A stretch of DNA of 64,000 bases from an uncultured Psychrobacter sp. Lineage in GTDB: Bacteria > Pseudomonadota > Gammaproteobacteria > Pseudomonadales > Moraxellaceae. Under the pieces are notes generated by a model. That model did no database searches. It was not told where the DNA came from and was given only the letters and a program-made list of their open reading frames with translations. Of this stretch, positions 1 to 8,572 are shown in pieces; position 1 is the stretch's first letter, and the number at the start of each line of letters is the position of its first letter. The stretch is taken from the NCBI RefSeq assembly GCF_947488565.1, contig NZ_CANKZC010000004.1, positions 186,001 to 250,000 of the forward strand. Direction: 5' to 3'. A program made the translations under genes and the position numbers.

Positions 1-1
1 T

Positions 2-214
2 GAAGGTATGGATACTGCCGAGCTTGCCAATGCTAGTTTTGCAGGATATGTGTTTAAGATTGGTCGTAGTGAAGAGATAAAAATTATCTCATTAACCACA
101 CTGCCTGAAGGCCTCGAGCATCCTAATCTTACCGCTGTAGCTACCTTGGATGAGATGCTCGCTGATAGTAACCTTAAACGTCAGCTTTGGGAGCAGTTAT
201 CCGGTCAGAGTTAA
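2..214 (+). CDS. C-terminal part of an unrecognised protein (truncated by window edge)
   Basis: The reading frame is open from the first complete codon at position 2 to the TAA at 212-214, so this is probably the end of a longer gene that begins outside the window, although an ATG at 8 could also serve as a start. The roughly 70 visible residues are soluble and mixed in charge and end in a short helical-looking stretch (DEMLADSNLKRQLWEQL). I see no signature motif and do not recognise the family. It lies 138 bp upstream of serC on the same strand. Confidence 0.5.
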   Translation, partial: EGMDTAELANASFAGYVFKIGRSEEIKIISLTTLPEGLEHPNLTAVATLDEMLADSNLKRQLWEQLSGQS

Positions 215-352
215 GTGTTTACCGCAATAGCTATTAAAAATAGAGATAAGATTAAAGGGGTTTTAAAGCTGACGTTTAAAAAATTAGCTGTTAAAACTAT
301 ATAATAACGATGATATAACAACGATGATTTCATCATATCAAGGATATGGATT

Positions 353-1462
353 ATGACCAGTAAAGCCGCTTCTAACCGTGTACCTAACTTTTCAGCTGGA
401 CCCGCCACTATACCGACCGCAGTGCTAGAGCGTGCGCAAAGTGAGCTGCTTGATTGGCAAGGCCGCGGCATGTCAGTCATGGAGGTGAGCCACCGTAGCA
501 AAGAATATGTCGCAATTACCGAAAAAGCAGAGGCGAAATTGCGCGCATTGATGGATATACCAGACAACTATAAGGTGCTATTTTTGCAAGGTGGTGCCAG
601 CTTACAGTTTTCAGCGATACCATTAAACTTGTTAAGTGGCGGGCGCGGTGATTACCTGACGACTGGTGCATGGTCAGGTAAAGCGGTCAAAGAAGCGCAG
701 CGTTATGCGAATCTAGGCCTCGGTGAGGTTAATTTGGTCGCAACTGGCAAAGACAGTAACTTTACTGCTGTGCCAGCCCAAAGCGATTGGAATATAAGCG
801 AAGATGCAGCGTATTTTCATTACTGTGCTAATGAAACCATTCATGGCGTGCAAATATTTGAGCCGCCACAAGTTGATGCGCCACTCATTGCTGATATGTC
901 ATCTTGCATTTTGTCACAGCCAATCGATGTAGCTAAGTTTGGGATGATTTATGCCGGTGCACAAAAAAACATCGGTCCAGCAGGATTGATTATTGTGATT
1001 ATTCGCGAAGACTTATTGGGGCTGGCAAGTGAGTGGTGCCCACTGCTCATGAACTACGCGCATCAGGCTGAAAAAGAATCCATGTCAAACACGCCAGCGA
1101 CGTACTCTTGGTACTTGGCCGGATTGGTGTTTGATTGGTTAGAAGAGCAGGGCGGCGTTGCTGCTATCGGTAAAATCAATCAGCAAAAAGCAGATTTACT
1201 CTATAAAACCATTGATGACAGCAGTTTTTATAACAATCCAGTTGTGCCTGAATATCGCTCTATCATGAATGTGCCGTTTACGTTAGCAGACGATAGCCTT
1301 GACAAAGTGTTCTTAGAAGAATCAGAGGCCGCAGGCTTAATGAACTTAAAAGGTCACCGTGATGTGGGCGGCATGCGTGCCAGCATCTATAATGCAGTGT
1401 CGCTAGATTGGGTACAGCAATTGGTTGACTTTATGATTGCTTTTGAAAAAAAGCACGCTTAA
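353..1462 (+). CDS. serC: Phosphoserine aminotransferase
   Basis: PLP-dependent aminotransferase that converts 3-phosphohydroxypyruvate plus glutamate to phosphoserine (serine synthesis) and acts in the parallel step of pyridoxal phosphate synthesis in many gammaproteobacteria. The 369-residue length is normal. The N-terminus carries the family motif NFSAGPA, and the PLP lysine is Lys205 in GAQKNIGPAG. HRDVGGMRASIYNA near the C-terminus is the typical substrate-binding end. The start at 353 has AAGGA eight bases upstream. A hairpin with a T-run follows at 1521-1548, so it appears to end its transcription unit. Confidence 0.97.
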   Translation: MTSKAASNRVPNFSAGPATIPTAVLERAQSELLDWQGRGMSVMEVSHRSKEYVAITEKAEAKLRALMDIPDNYKVLFLQGGASLQFSAIPLNLLSGGRGDYLTTGAWSGKAVKEAQRYANLGLGEVNLVATGKDSNFTAVPAQSDWNISEDAAYFHYCANETIHGVQIFEPPQVDAPLIADMSSCILSQPIDVAKFGMIYAGAQKNIGPAGLIIVIIREDLLGLASEWCPLLMNYAHQAEKESMSNTPATYSWYLAGLVFDWLEEQGGVAAIGKINQQKADLLYKTIDDSSFYNNPVVPEYRSIMNVPFTLADDSLDKVFLEESEAAGLMNLKGHRDVGGMRASIYNAVSLDWVQQLVDFMIAFEKKHA

Positions 1463-1520
1463 CCAAGCTAACAAATTATAGGTCTTAAGTTTTTGATATT
1501 AGATTAATACTAAAAGAAGA

Positions 1521-1548
1521 GCGCAACTGACAACGGTTGCGTTTTTTT
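1521..1548 (+). terminator. Rho-independent terminator after serC
   Basis: A six-base perfect stem (CGCAAC at 1522-1527, GTTGCG at 1536-1541) with an eight-base loop is followed directly by seven T residues. Confidence 0.8.
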
Positions 1549-1560
1549 GTTATATACCCC

Positions 1561-1632
1561 ACTTTAAACACTTTAAACACTTTAAACACTTTAAACACTT
1601 TAAACACTTTAAACACTTTAAACACTTTAAAT
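1561..1632. repeat. 9-bp tandem repeat, about 8 copies (unit ACTTTAAAC)
   Basis: Seven perfect copies of ACTTTAAAC run from 1561 to 1623, followed by one degenerate copy (ACTTTAAAT) to 1632. It is intergenic, between the serC terminator and the REP-like palindrome. A short perfect array like this is prone to copy-number change by slippage. Confidence 0.95.
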
Positions 1633-1640
1633 ATGTTGGC

Positions 1641-1710
1641 GTAGGCTTGGTTTTCAACCCAGCTTTAAGGCTTTGCAAAAGCAAAATGCTGGGTTAAAAA
1701 CCCAGCCTAC
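1641..1710. repeat. REP-like intergenic palindrome
   Basis: The 23-base arm at 1641-1663 (beginning GTAGGCTTGG) is an imperfect inverted copy of 1688-1710 (ending CCCAGCCTAC); two positions differ. The loop is 24 bases. Arms with a GTAGG...AACCCAGC core resemble intergenic palindromic repeats common in gammaproteobacteria. It could form a strong hairpin in transcripts of either strand. No other copy was noticed in this window. Confidence 0.75.
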
Positions 1711-1917
1711 GAAAGTTCATGCTAAGTTGAGAGTCAGATGTTATCTATAGGCTTTATTGATTCAATAATAAGCCAGTTATCATACTTAACACTGCAAACC
1801 ATTAGGTTAAAAAACTGAAGTTTGTTATGATAAAATTTCGTGGAATATTTGTTTTGTAGTCAGGTCTTAAGTTCTTGTTAGTCAAATTGATTGAGTTTAG
1901 AGGGTAGTTACAAGGTC

Positions 1918-3753
1918 ATGATGATAAAAAATGCCATGCTAAAAGCCGTCTTACTCACTATCACTATCAGCTGGATACCAGTCAGTATCGCGGTGCCCAT
2001 TACCACTACCGCGCTTGGTCATAATAGCCCGACTGAGTATATTGACGCACCATATATGCCTTATGCCAATCCAGATGCGCCAACAGGGGGGACATTGTCG
2101 CTTGATGCGCGTGGCACCTTTAATGCCGCCAATAAATGGATGACCACGGGTGTAGCAATGATTGGCACCGACTACTTATATGATACTTTGATGACTGGCT
2201 CATTAAATGAAGCCTTTACCATGTATCCGCAGCTGGCAAGCAAGGTGACTTATGACCCTGATGATACCAGTTGGATTATTTATCATATAAATCCTGCCGC
2301 GCGCTTTTGGGATGGCTCAGCGGTAACCAGTCATGATGTCAAAGCCACTTATGATGCGATATTGAATAAAGGGCCGATGTATATCCGCAGCTATTTGGGA
2401 GATATCAAAGACATTGAAATTATTGATAAGCGGCGAGTAAAGTTTGTCTTTGCCTCCGATGATAACAAAGAGATTTTATTAACAGTCGGGCAGTTTCCAA
2501 TTTTTGCCAAATCCTCTATCGATGCTGACTTTGAAAAAATTAGCCTAACGCCATTGATGGGTAGTGGACCTTACAAGCTTGGCCGCGTCGATGCAGGGCG
2601 TTCGGTCAGCTATATACGTGATCCCAATTATTGGGGTCGTGATTTGATGGTCAATCGCGGTCGTTATAACTTTGATATGATTAAGTTTGTCTATTATCAA
2701 AGTGATGAGATTGCTTTTGAGGGTTTTAAATCAGGGCAATATCGTTTCCGTCCGGAAAATAAAGCGTCGAACTGGGCAACCGGTTACAACTTCCCAGCGG
2801 TAAAAGCCGGCCTTATCAATAAAGAAAGCATAAGCAGCGAAAACCCCGTACCAATGCAAGCACTGGTCATGAATATGCGCCGGCCACTTTTTCAAGACAT
2901 TCGCGTCCGTCAAGCATTAACCGCAGCTTATGACTTTGAGTGGATGAATAAGACCTTATTTCATGGACAGTATGAACGTTTGCAAAGCTTTTTTCATGGC
3001 TCAGAGCTTGCCGCCACTGGTACGCCATCTGCGACTGAAATGCAGGTACTAACGCCTCTATTGTCTAAGCTTGAACCAATTCAACGTCAAGCAGTATTAG
3101 CAGAGTGGCAACTGCCCACCAGTGATGGTAGTGGCTTTAATCGTAAAGGACTATTAAAAGCGCGGCAGCTGTTGCTAGATGCAGGGTTTTATTATGACGA
3201 TATGCAACTATATCAGCCCGATGGCAAGCAGGCTCAGATTGAGATTTTGATGACAGGCGAAACCATGGGCCGTGTATTACTGCCTTATATTCGTAATTTA
3301 AAACGCTTAGGATTTGATGCGACTCTTCGCCAAGTAGATGGTCCGCAGTATTACGAGCGAATGCGGCGCTTTGATTATGATATGGTGGTCGATGTATTTG
3401 CTCAAAGCTTATCACCTGGCGCTGAGCAAGCAGCGTTTTGGGGGAGCGCAGCGGCTGATCAACCTGGCAATAGAAATACAGTCGGTATTAAAAACACAGT
3501 CATAGATGAGATGACTGTCGCCCTTGCAAACGCTGAGAATCGTGACGAGATTATTTTATATACTCAGGTGCTAGATCGTCTGCTACGTGCAGGTCATTAT
3601 CTAGTACCGTTATATGGCAAGTCTGGCACCAATGTGGCCTATTGGGATCAGTATCGCCACACTAAAAAACTCCCAACCAATGCTGTCGGTATTGATTATT
3701 GGTGGGTTGATAAAGAAGCAGAGACGCGTGTGAATCAATATTTAAAACAATAA
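1918..3753 (+). CDS. yejA: Extracellular solute-binding protein of a YejABEF-type peptide ABC importer
   Basis: Periplasmic binding protein of the SBP_bac_5 (oligopeptide-binding) family. About 611 residues is the usual size for YejA. The N-terminus (MIKNAMLKAVLLTITISW) is a signal peptide. Typical body segments are visible, such as FWDGSAVTSHDVKATYDAI and a C-terminal PTNAVGIDYWWVDK. An in-frame TTG at 1891 would precede the lysine-rich signal-peptide start, so ATG 1918 or 1921 is preferred; AAGG at 1912-1915 suits 1921 best. The permease and ATPase genes follow at 4662-8516, separated from it by gloB. The E. coli system takes up microcin C and peptides; the substrate here is inferred only by homology. 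Confidence 0.9.
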   Translation: MMIKNAMLKAVLLTITISWIPVSIAVPITTTALGHNSPTEYIDAPYMPYANPDAPTGGTLSLDARGTFNAANKWMTTGVAMIGTDYLYDTLMTGSLNEAFTMYPQLASKVTYDPDDTSWIIYHINPAARFWDGSAVTSHDVKATYDAILNKGPMYIRSYLGDIKDIEIIDKRRVKFVFASDDNKEILLTVGQFPIFAKSSIDADFEKISLTPLMGSGPYKLGRVDAGRSVSYIRDPNYWGRDLMVNRGRYNFDMIKFVYYQSDEIAFEGFKSGQYRFRPENKASNWATGYNFPAVKAGLINKESISSENPVPMQALVMNMRRPLFQDIRVRQALTAAYDFEWMNKTLFHGQYERLQSFFHGSELAATGTPSATEMQVLTPLLSKLEPIQRQAVLAEWQLPTSDGSGFNRKGLLKARQLLLDAGFYYDDMQLYQPDGKQAQIEILMTGETMGRVLLPYIRNLKRLGFDATLRQVDGPQYYERMRRFDYDMVVDVFAQSLSPGAEQAAFWGSAAADQPGNRNTVGIKNTVIDEMTVALANAENRDEIILYTQVLDRLLRAGHYLVPLYGKSGTNVAYWDQYRHTKKLPTNAVGIDYWWVDKEAETRVNQYLKQ

Positions 3754-3839
3754 ATGATAGTGATTTTTAAGTTTTATTTCATATCAAAATTTTGATAAAA
3801 AACATTAGTAATAAAGATACCTACAGGTAAGGATTCAAT

Positions 3840-4619
3840 ATGAGTATTCGTATTCACCCAATTAAAGCGTTTAACGATAATTATATCTGGACATTAATTA
3901 ATGAAAATAACAAACAAGCAATTGTCATTGATCCAGGTCAAGCTGAGCCTGTCATTGCCTATCTGGATGATAATCAGCTAGAGCTAACGTCAATTTGGAC
4001 CACTCATCATCACCATGATCATATTGGCGGTGTCGCAGAGCTACAAGAGTCTTATCCGATGACGCACCTGGTCGCACATAGTGAACATACGGTAGATGAA
4101 GATCAGACTATCAAAGATGGCAGTACGGTAAGTGCCTGGGGCTGCTCTGCACAAGTTTGGGATATCTCAGGTCATACCGCCAGCCACATGGCTTATATAC
4201 TAGATGTCGATGGCAACAAGCATTGCTTTTGCGGTGACACCTTATTTAGTGCAGGCTGCGGACGTGTGTTTACTGGGACGATTGAGCAGTTGCATGACAG
4301 CTTTAAGCGTTTAAATGGCTTGCCAGCTGAGACGTTATTATATCCAGCACACGAATATACCGCCAACAACTTACGCTTTGGTCTCTCTATCGAGCCTGAC
4401 AATGAAGCGATGCAGCAAGCGTTAGTACAAGCAGAAGAGAAAACCGCACAAGGCATCCCGACGTTGCCAGTCACTTTGGAGCACGAGCGCGCAATCAATG
4501 TGTTTTTACGCACGCAAGAGCCGAGTGTGATTACGGGTGTAAAGTCTAAAGTAACTATCGAAGATGACAAGTCTTTGACTGTATTTGCCGCGTTACGTGA
4601 GCTTAAAAATAACTTCTAA
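3840..4619 (+). CDS. gloB: Hydroxyacylglutathione hydrolase (glyoxalase II)
   Basis: Metallo-beta-lactamase-fold thiolesterase that hydrolyses S-lactoylglutathione to lactate and glutathione, the second step of methylglyoxal detoxification. The metal-binding motif THHHHDHIGG lies at residues 55-64, followed by further ligands in SGHTASH and the CGDTLFSAGCGR segment. The 259-residue length is normal. The start has AAGGA upstream at good distance. It sits between yejA and yejB on the same strand with gaps of 86 and 42 bp and no obvious terminator, so it may be co-transcribed with the importer. Confidence 0.96.
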   Translation: MSIRIHPIKAFNDNYIWTLINENNKQAIVIDPGQAEPVIAYLDDNQLELTSIWTTHHHHDHIGGVAELQESYPMTHLVAHSEHTVDEDQTIKDGSTVSAWGCSAQVWDISGHTASHMAYILDVDGNKHCFCGDTLFSAGCGRVFTGTIEQLHDSFKRLNGLPAETLLYPAHEYTANNLRFGLSIEPDNEAMQQALVQAEEKTAQGIPTLPVTLEHERAINVFLRTQEPSVITGVKSKVTIEDDKSLTVFAALRELKNNF

Positions 4620-4661
4620 ACGCTAAATTGTCATACCTGTTTATTCTAGGAAGCTGCCATT

Positions 4662-5732
4662 ATGGGTCGTTATATCTTAAAAAGGTTGCTGTTGATATTA
4701 CCGACGCTATTTTTGATATTGCTGGCGAACTTTGTAATTGTACAAGCAGCGCCTGGCGGTCCTGTTGAGCAGCAACTGGCACTGATAGAGCAAGGTGCAA
4801 AAGACAGTGCGCTCGGTGGTAATATCGGAGCGGGCAGTGCAGGCGGCAACGGTAGTACCTATCAAGGCACGCGCGGCCTATCTGAGGAGATGGTAGCGGC
4901 GATAAATGCGCAATACGGCTTTGATAAATCGGCACCCGAGCGCTTTTGGCTAATGCTAAAGAATTACGCCCAGTTAGATTTTGGTGAGTCGTTTTTTAAA
5001 GGCCAGACAGTGACCGACCTCATTATAGAAAAACTGCCAGTATCAATCTCGCTTGGGCTTTGGAGTACGCTGCTGATTTATATGATCGCTATTCCATTAG
5101 GGGTCTACAAAGCCATGCATCATGGTTCGGGTATCGATAAATTCACTGCTATGCTGCTTGCTATTGGTCATGCAATTCCTGTGTTTGTGTTTGCCGTCAT
5201 ACTATTGGTTTTCTTTGCTGGGGGCAGTTACTGGAATATCTTTCCACTGCAAGGATTAACCTCAGAGAATTTCGATCAATTGAGCGTACTTGGTAAAGTA
5301 AAAGATTATTTTTGGCATCTAGCATTACCGCTCTTAGCAAGTACCGTGGGCGGTTTTGCAGGCTTAACCTATTTGACCAAGTTTAGCTTTTTAGAGGAGT
5401 TGGGTAAGCAATATGTGCTAACCGCACGAGCAAAAGGCTTGGGCGCACGTCAAGTGCTGTATGGTCATGTCTTTCGTAATGCGATGCTGATTATTATCGC
5501 TGGTATTCCGGCAGCTATCGTTGGGATTTTCTTTGCTGGTAATTTCCTTATTGAGATTATCTTTAAGCTTGATGGTCTAGGGTTGCTTGGTTTTGAAGCC
5601 ATTCAGCAGCGTGACTACCCTGTGATATTTGGTACGCTATTTATCTTTACTTTGGTGGGACTGTTGTTACAGCTCATCAGTGATTTAAGTTATCATTTAA
5701 TCGATCCCCGTATTGATTTTGAGGGGCGTTAA
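4662..5732 (+). CDS. yejB: ABC transporter permease, YejB type
   Basis: First inner-membrane permease of the peptide importer, DppB/OppB family. The protein starts with a hydrophobic segment followed by the conserved APGGPVEQ. A glycine-rich stretch (about residues 48-68) precedes the GLSEEMVAAINAQYGFDKSAPERF region, an arrangement also seen in YejB proteins. The EAA-loop signature occurs at LTARAKGLGARQVLYGHVFRNA. The length of 356 is typical. The stop overlaps the yejE start by one base (TAATG), showing tight translational coupling. Confidence 0.93.
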   Translation: MGRYILKRLLLILPTLFLILLANFVIVQAAPGGPVEQQLALIEQGAKDSALGGNIGAGSAGGNGSTYQGTRGLSEEMVAAINAQYGFDKSAPERFWLMLKNYAQLDFGESFFKGQTVTDLIIEKLPVSISLGLWSTLLIYMIAIPLGVYKAMHHGSGIDKFTAMLLAIGHAIPVFVFAVILLVFFAGGSYWNIFPLQGLTSENFDQLSVLGKVKDYFWHLALPLLASTVGGFAGLTYLTKFSFLEELGKQYVLTARAKGLGARQVLYGHVFRNAMLIIIAGIPAAIVGIFFAGNFLIEIIFKLDGLGLLGFEAIQQRDYPVIFGTLFIFTLVGLLLQLISDLSYHLIDPRIDFEGR

Positions 5733-6814
5733 TGTCAAGTCATCCATTACCTTCAACACCCTCAACCGCATCTTCTATTCCTATAGAAAAAAAACGCCGC
5801 CTAAATCCTATTTGGCAGGCACGTCTAAACCGCTTTCGCCATAATCGTCTTGGCGTTATATCGCTGTTTGTTTTTGCGCTGATATTTGTTATTTGTATGG
5901 CCGCCAATGTGATTGCCAATGACAAGCCACTACTGGTCCAGTATCAAGGCGATTATTATTTTCCTGTACTAAAAGCCTATCCTGAGACGACTTTTGGCGG
6001 GGTGTTTGAGACCGAAACCAATTATAAAGATCCTGCGGTGCAAACGCTGATTAATGATCAGGGTTATTATGTGATGCCGCCTATTCCCTTTGCCGACCAG
6101 ACGCCAAACGTTGAGCTGGGCATTCCGTATCCAGCCGCACCCAATAGCCAGAACTGGCTTGGTACTGATGATATGGGTCGCGATGTGCTCGCGCGGATAC
6201 TTTATGGTATGCGAGTGTCGCTATTGTTTGGTCTGGCTCTGACGCTGGCGGGTGCGTTAATTGGCATTATCGTCGGTGCGATACAAGGCTATTATGGTGG
6301 CTGGGTAGATTTGGCAGGGCAACGCTTTATGGAGGTGTGGGGCGGTATGCCTCAGCTGTTTATGATTATTATTTTGGTCAGCTTATTTAGCCCCAGTATC
6401 TTTATGCTGTTTGCAATGATGCTGCTATTTGGTTGGATGGGGCTGGTCGGTTTGGTGCGGGCGGAGTTTTTACGGGCACGTAACTTTGATTACGTCCGTG
6501 CCGCTCGTAACCTTGGTGTTTCGGACAGTCAAATCATGCTAAGACATATCCTGCCTAATGCCTTGGCCTCTAGCTTGTCGCAGTTGCCATTTATCTTAAC
6601 GGCTAATATTATTGCGTTAACAGCATTAGACTTCTTAGGATATGGGCTGCCACCTGGGTCACCGTCGCTCGGCGAGCTGATGGTACAAGGAAAAAACAAC
6701 CTCGATGCCCCTTGGCTGGCCTTATCGGGATTTTTCAGCTTAACCTTTATTTTATCATTGCTAATTTTCGTTGGCGAAGCGCTACGTGATGCCTTTGATC
6801 CGAGACGCTCCTAA
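5732..6814 (+). CDS. yejE: ABC transporter permease, YejE type
   Basis: Second permease subunit, DppC/OppC family. It has a cytosolic N-terminus (RLNPIWQARLNRFRHNRLG), one membrane segment, a long periplasmic insert of about 100 residues, and then NWLGTDDMGRDVLARILYG, the family signature. The EAA loop appears as YVRAARNLGVSDSQIMLRHILPN-type residues in the second half. The long periplasmic insert and 360-residue length fit YejE. It pairs with YejB to form the channel and is followed by the ATPase after one base. Confidence 0.93.
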   Translation: MSSHPLPSTPSTASSIPIEKKRRLNPIWQARLNRFRHNRLGVISLFVFALIFVICMAANVIANDKPLLVQYQGDYYFPVLKAYPETTFGGVFETETNYKDPAVQTLINDQGYYVMPPIPFADQTPNVELGIPYPAAPNSQNWLGTDDMGRDVLARILYGMRVSLLFGLALTLAGALIGIIVGAIQGYYGGWVDLAGQRFMEVWGGMPQLFMIIILVSLFSPSIFMLFAMMLLFGWMGLVGLVRAEFLRARNFDYVRAARNLGVSDSQIMLRHILPNALASSLSQLPFILTANIIALTALDFLGYGLPPGSPSLGELMVQGKNNLDAPWLALSGFFSLTFILSLLIFVGEALRDAFDPRRS

Positions 6815-6815
6815 T

Positions 6816-8516
6816 ATGACAACTGATAAGACGATAAACGCTAATATGAAAACTGCTACTAAGCAAAATAATCGTCTAAACGATGATTATAGCAATGCCG
6901 CAAACAAGCTCATGCTGACAGTGGAAAAGCTTAGTATTGCCACCACTTCTGGTGTGACTCTAGTCGATAAGCTATCGTATGAGGTTAGACAAGGGCAAAC
7001 GCTAGCCATCGTTGGTGAATCAGGTTCTGGTAAATCAATTGCCAGTTTGGCGCTATTAGGCTTGTTACCAGACAGTTTGAGCGTTACTGGTGAGGTACAA
7101 TTAGCAGAGGCGATAGGAATAGCTACATTGCCGATAAGCAATCACAAAACACGTGATGCTGCGCTACGCTCTATCCGTGGTCAACGCATCGGCATGGTAT
7201 TTCAAGAGCCAATGACGGCGCTCAATCCATTACATACGGTTGCCAAGCAAATCGCTGAATCACTACGTCTCAGTGGTGTAGCCAAAAAACAATGGCGAGA
7301 GAAAAGTGCCGCTTTGTTAAACGATGTCAATATTAGCGAGCCTGCTGACAAGCTAAATCGCTATCCGCATGAGTTGTCTGGTGGTCAGCGTCAGCGGGTA
7401 ATGATTGCTATGGCATTAGCGCAGCAGCCAGATATTTTAATCGCTGATGAGCCAACCACTGCGCTTGATGTCACCTTGCAACATGAGATTCTCGCCCTGT
7501 TAGATGATCTTAAGCGTCAACATAATATGGCAATGATATTAATCAGCCATGATCTCAATTTAGTCAGGCGTTACAGTGATGACGTCATCGTCATGCGCCA
7601 AGGTCAAACGATTGAGCAAGGGCCAACTGCAGTGGTATTTAGTCAGCCTAAAGCCGACTATACTCGCTCGCTTATTAAGCAAGATTTTGGGCAAGCATTG
7701 GATTTATTCGCTGATAGCAATGGGCAGCAACCAATAGTATTGCAAGTCAGCAACTTACAAGTACAGTTTCCGATTGAAAAAAGCTTGTTTGGTGGCACTA
7801 AACGCTGGTTTGATGCGGTAAAAGATGTCGATATGACCCTGCAAAAAGGGCAGGCACTCGGTATCGTTGGTGAATCAGGCTCTGGGAAAACAACGATTGC
7901 ACTCGCGTTGAGTCAATTACTCAGCAATCAAGCGCGAGTCGGCGGCCAGATAATAGTCAATGGACAAGAGATAGCGGCATTATCAAAACGTGATCTACGC
8001 CGCTTTCGCTCGCAGATTCAGATGGTATTTCAAGACCCTTTTGCCAGTATTAACCCGCGTATGACGGTCATGCAGATAGTGGAGGAAGGACTTTTAGTAC
8101 AAGGCATTGATAAAATATCCCGTCAGCAGGCAGTGATGGAGAGCTTAGCAACGGTACATCTGCCAACTGAGTTTGCGCAGCGTTATCCACATGAGCTATC
8201 TGGTGGGCAGCGTCAGCGGGTGGCACTTGCACGCGCACTCATTATGCAGCCAAGTCTATTGATACTGGATGAGCCTACTTCGGCGCTTGATAGCACCACG
8301 CAAGTCACGGTAGTCAGCTTGCTCCGAGAGATTCAAGAAAAACTGCAAATTAGTTATATATTTATCAGCCATGACTTAAAAGTCGTACGTGCATTGTGTC
8401 AGCACATTATGGTGCTAAAAGCAGGCATGTGCATTGAGTCTGGATCTACCGAAGATGTTTTTAATAATCCAAAGCATCCGTATGCACAGCAGTTATTGCA
8501 GGCAAGCATGCTATAG
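6816..8516 (+). CDS. yejF: Dual ABC ATPase, YejF type
   Basis: A single polypeptide with two ABC domains that energises the peptide importer. Walker A motifs GESGSGKS and GESGSGKT lie near residues 67 and 351, and LSGGQRQRV signatures near 186 and 460, each followed by Walker B (ILIADEP, LLILDEP). An upstream in-frame TTG (6771) would overlap yejE by 44 bases; ATG 6816, one base after the yejE stop, is preferred, and ATG 6846 is a possible alternative. About 566 residues is normal for YejF. No terminator was seen before the next gene. Confidence 0.93.
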   Translation: MTTDKTINANMKTATKQNNRLNDDYSNAANKLMLTVEKLSIATTSGVTLVDKLSYEVRQGQTLAIVGESGSGKSIASLALLGLLPDSLSVTGEVQLAEAIGIATLPISNHKTRDAALRSIRGQRIGMVFQEPMTALNPLHTVAKQIAESLRLSGVAKKQWREKSAALLNDVNISEPADKLNRYPHELSGGQRQRVMIAMALAQQPDILIADEPTTALDVTLQHEILALLDDLKRQHNMAMILISHDLNLVRRYSDDVIVMRQGQTIEQGPTAVVFSQPKADYTRSLIKQDFGQALDLFADSNGQQPIVLQVSNLQVQFPIEKSLFGGTKRWFDAVKDVDMTLQKGQALGIVGESGSGKTTIALALSQLLSNQARVGGQIIVNGQEIAALSKRDLRRFRSQIQMVFQDPFASINPRMTVMQIVEEGLLVQGIDKISRQQAVMESLATVHLPTEFAQRYPHELSGGQRQRVALARALIMQPSLLILDEPTSALDSTTQVTVVSLLREIQEKLQISYIFISHDLKVVRALCQHIMVLKAGMCIESGSTEDVFNNPKHPYAQQLLQASML

Positions 8517-8572
8517 CTAAGCAGTCAGCACTACACAAATATACTAATCTTAGAACAATTGGAACATCTTAC

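Noticed and set aside
1561..1632. Possible CRISPR array
   Set aside because: Units are 9 bp and directly adjacent with no spacers, and no cas genes are present.
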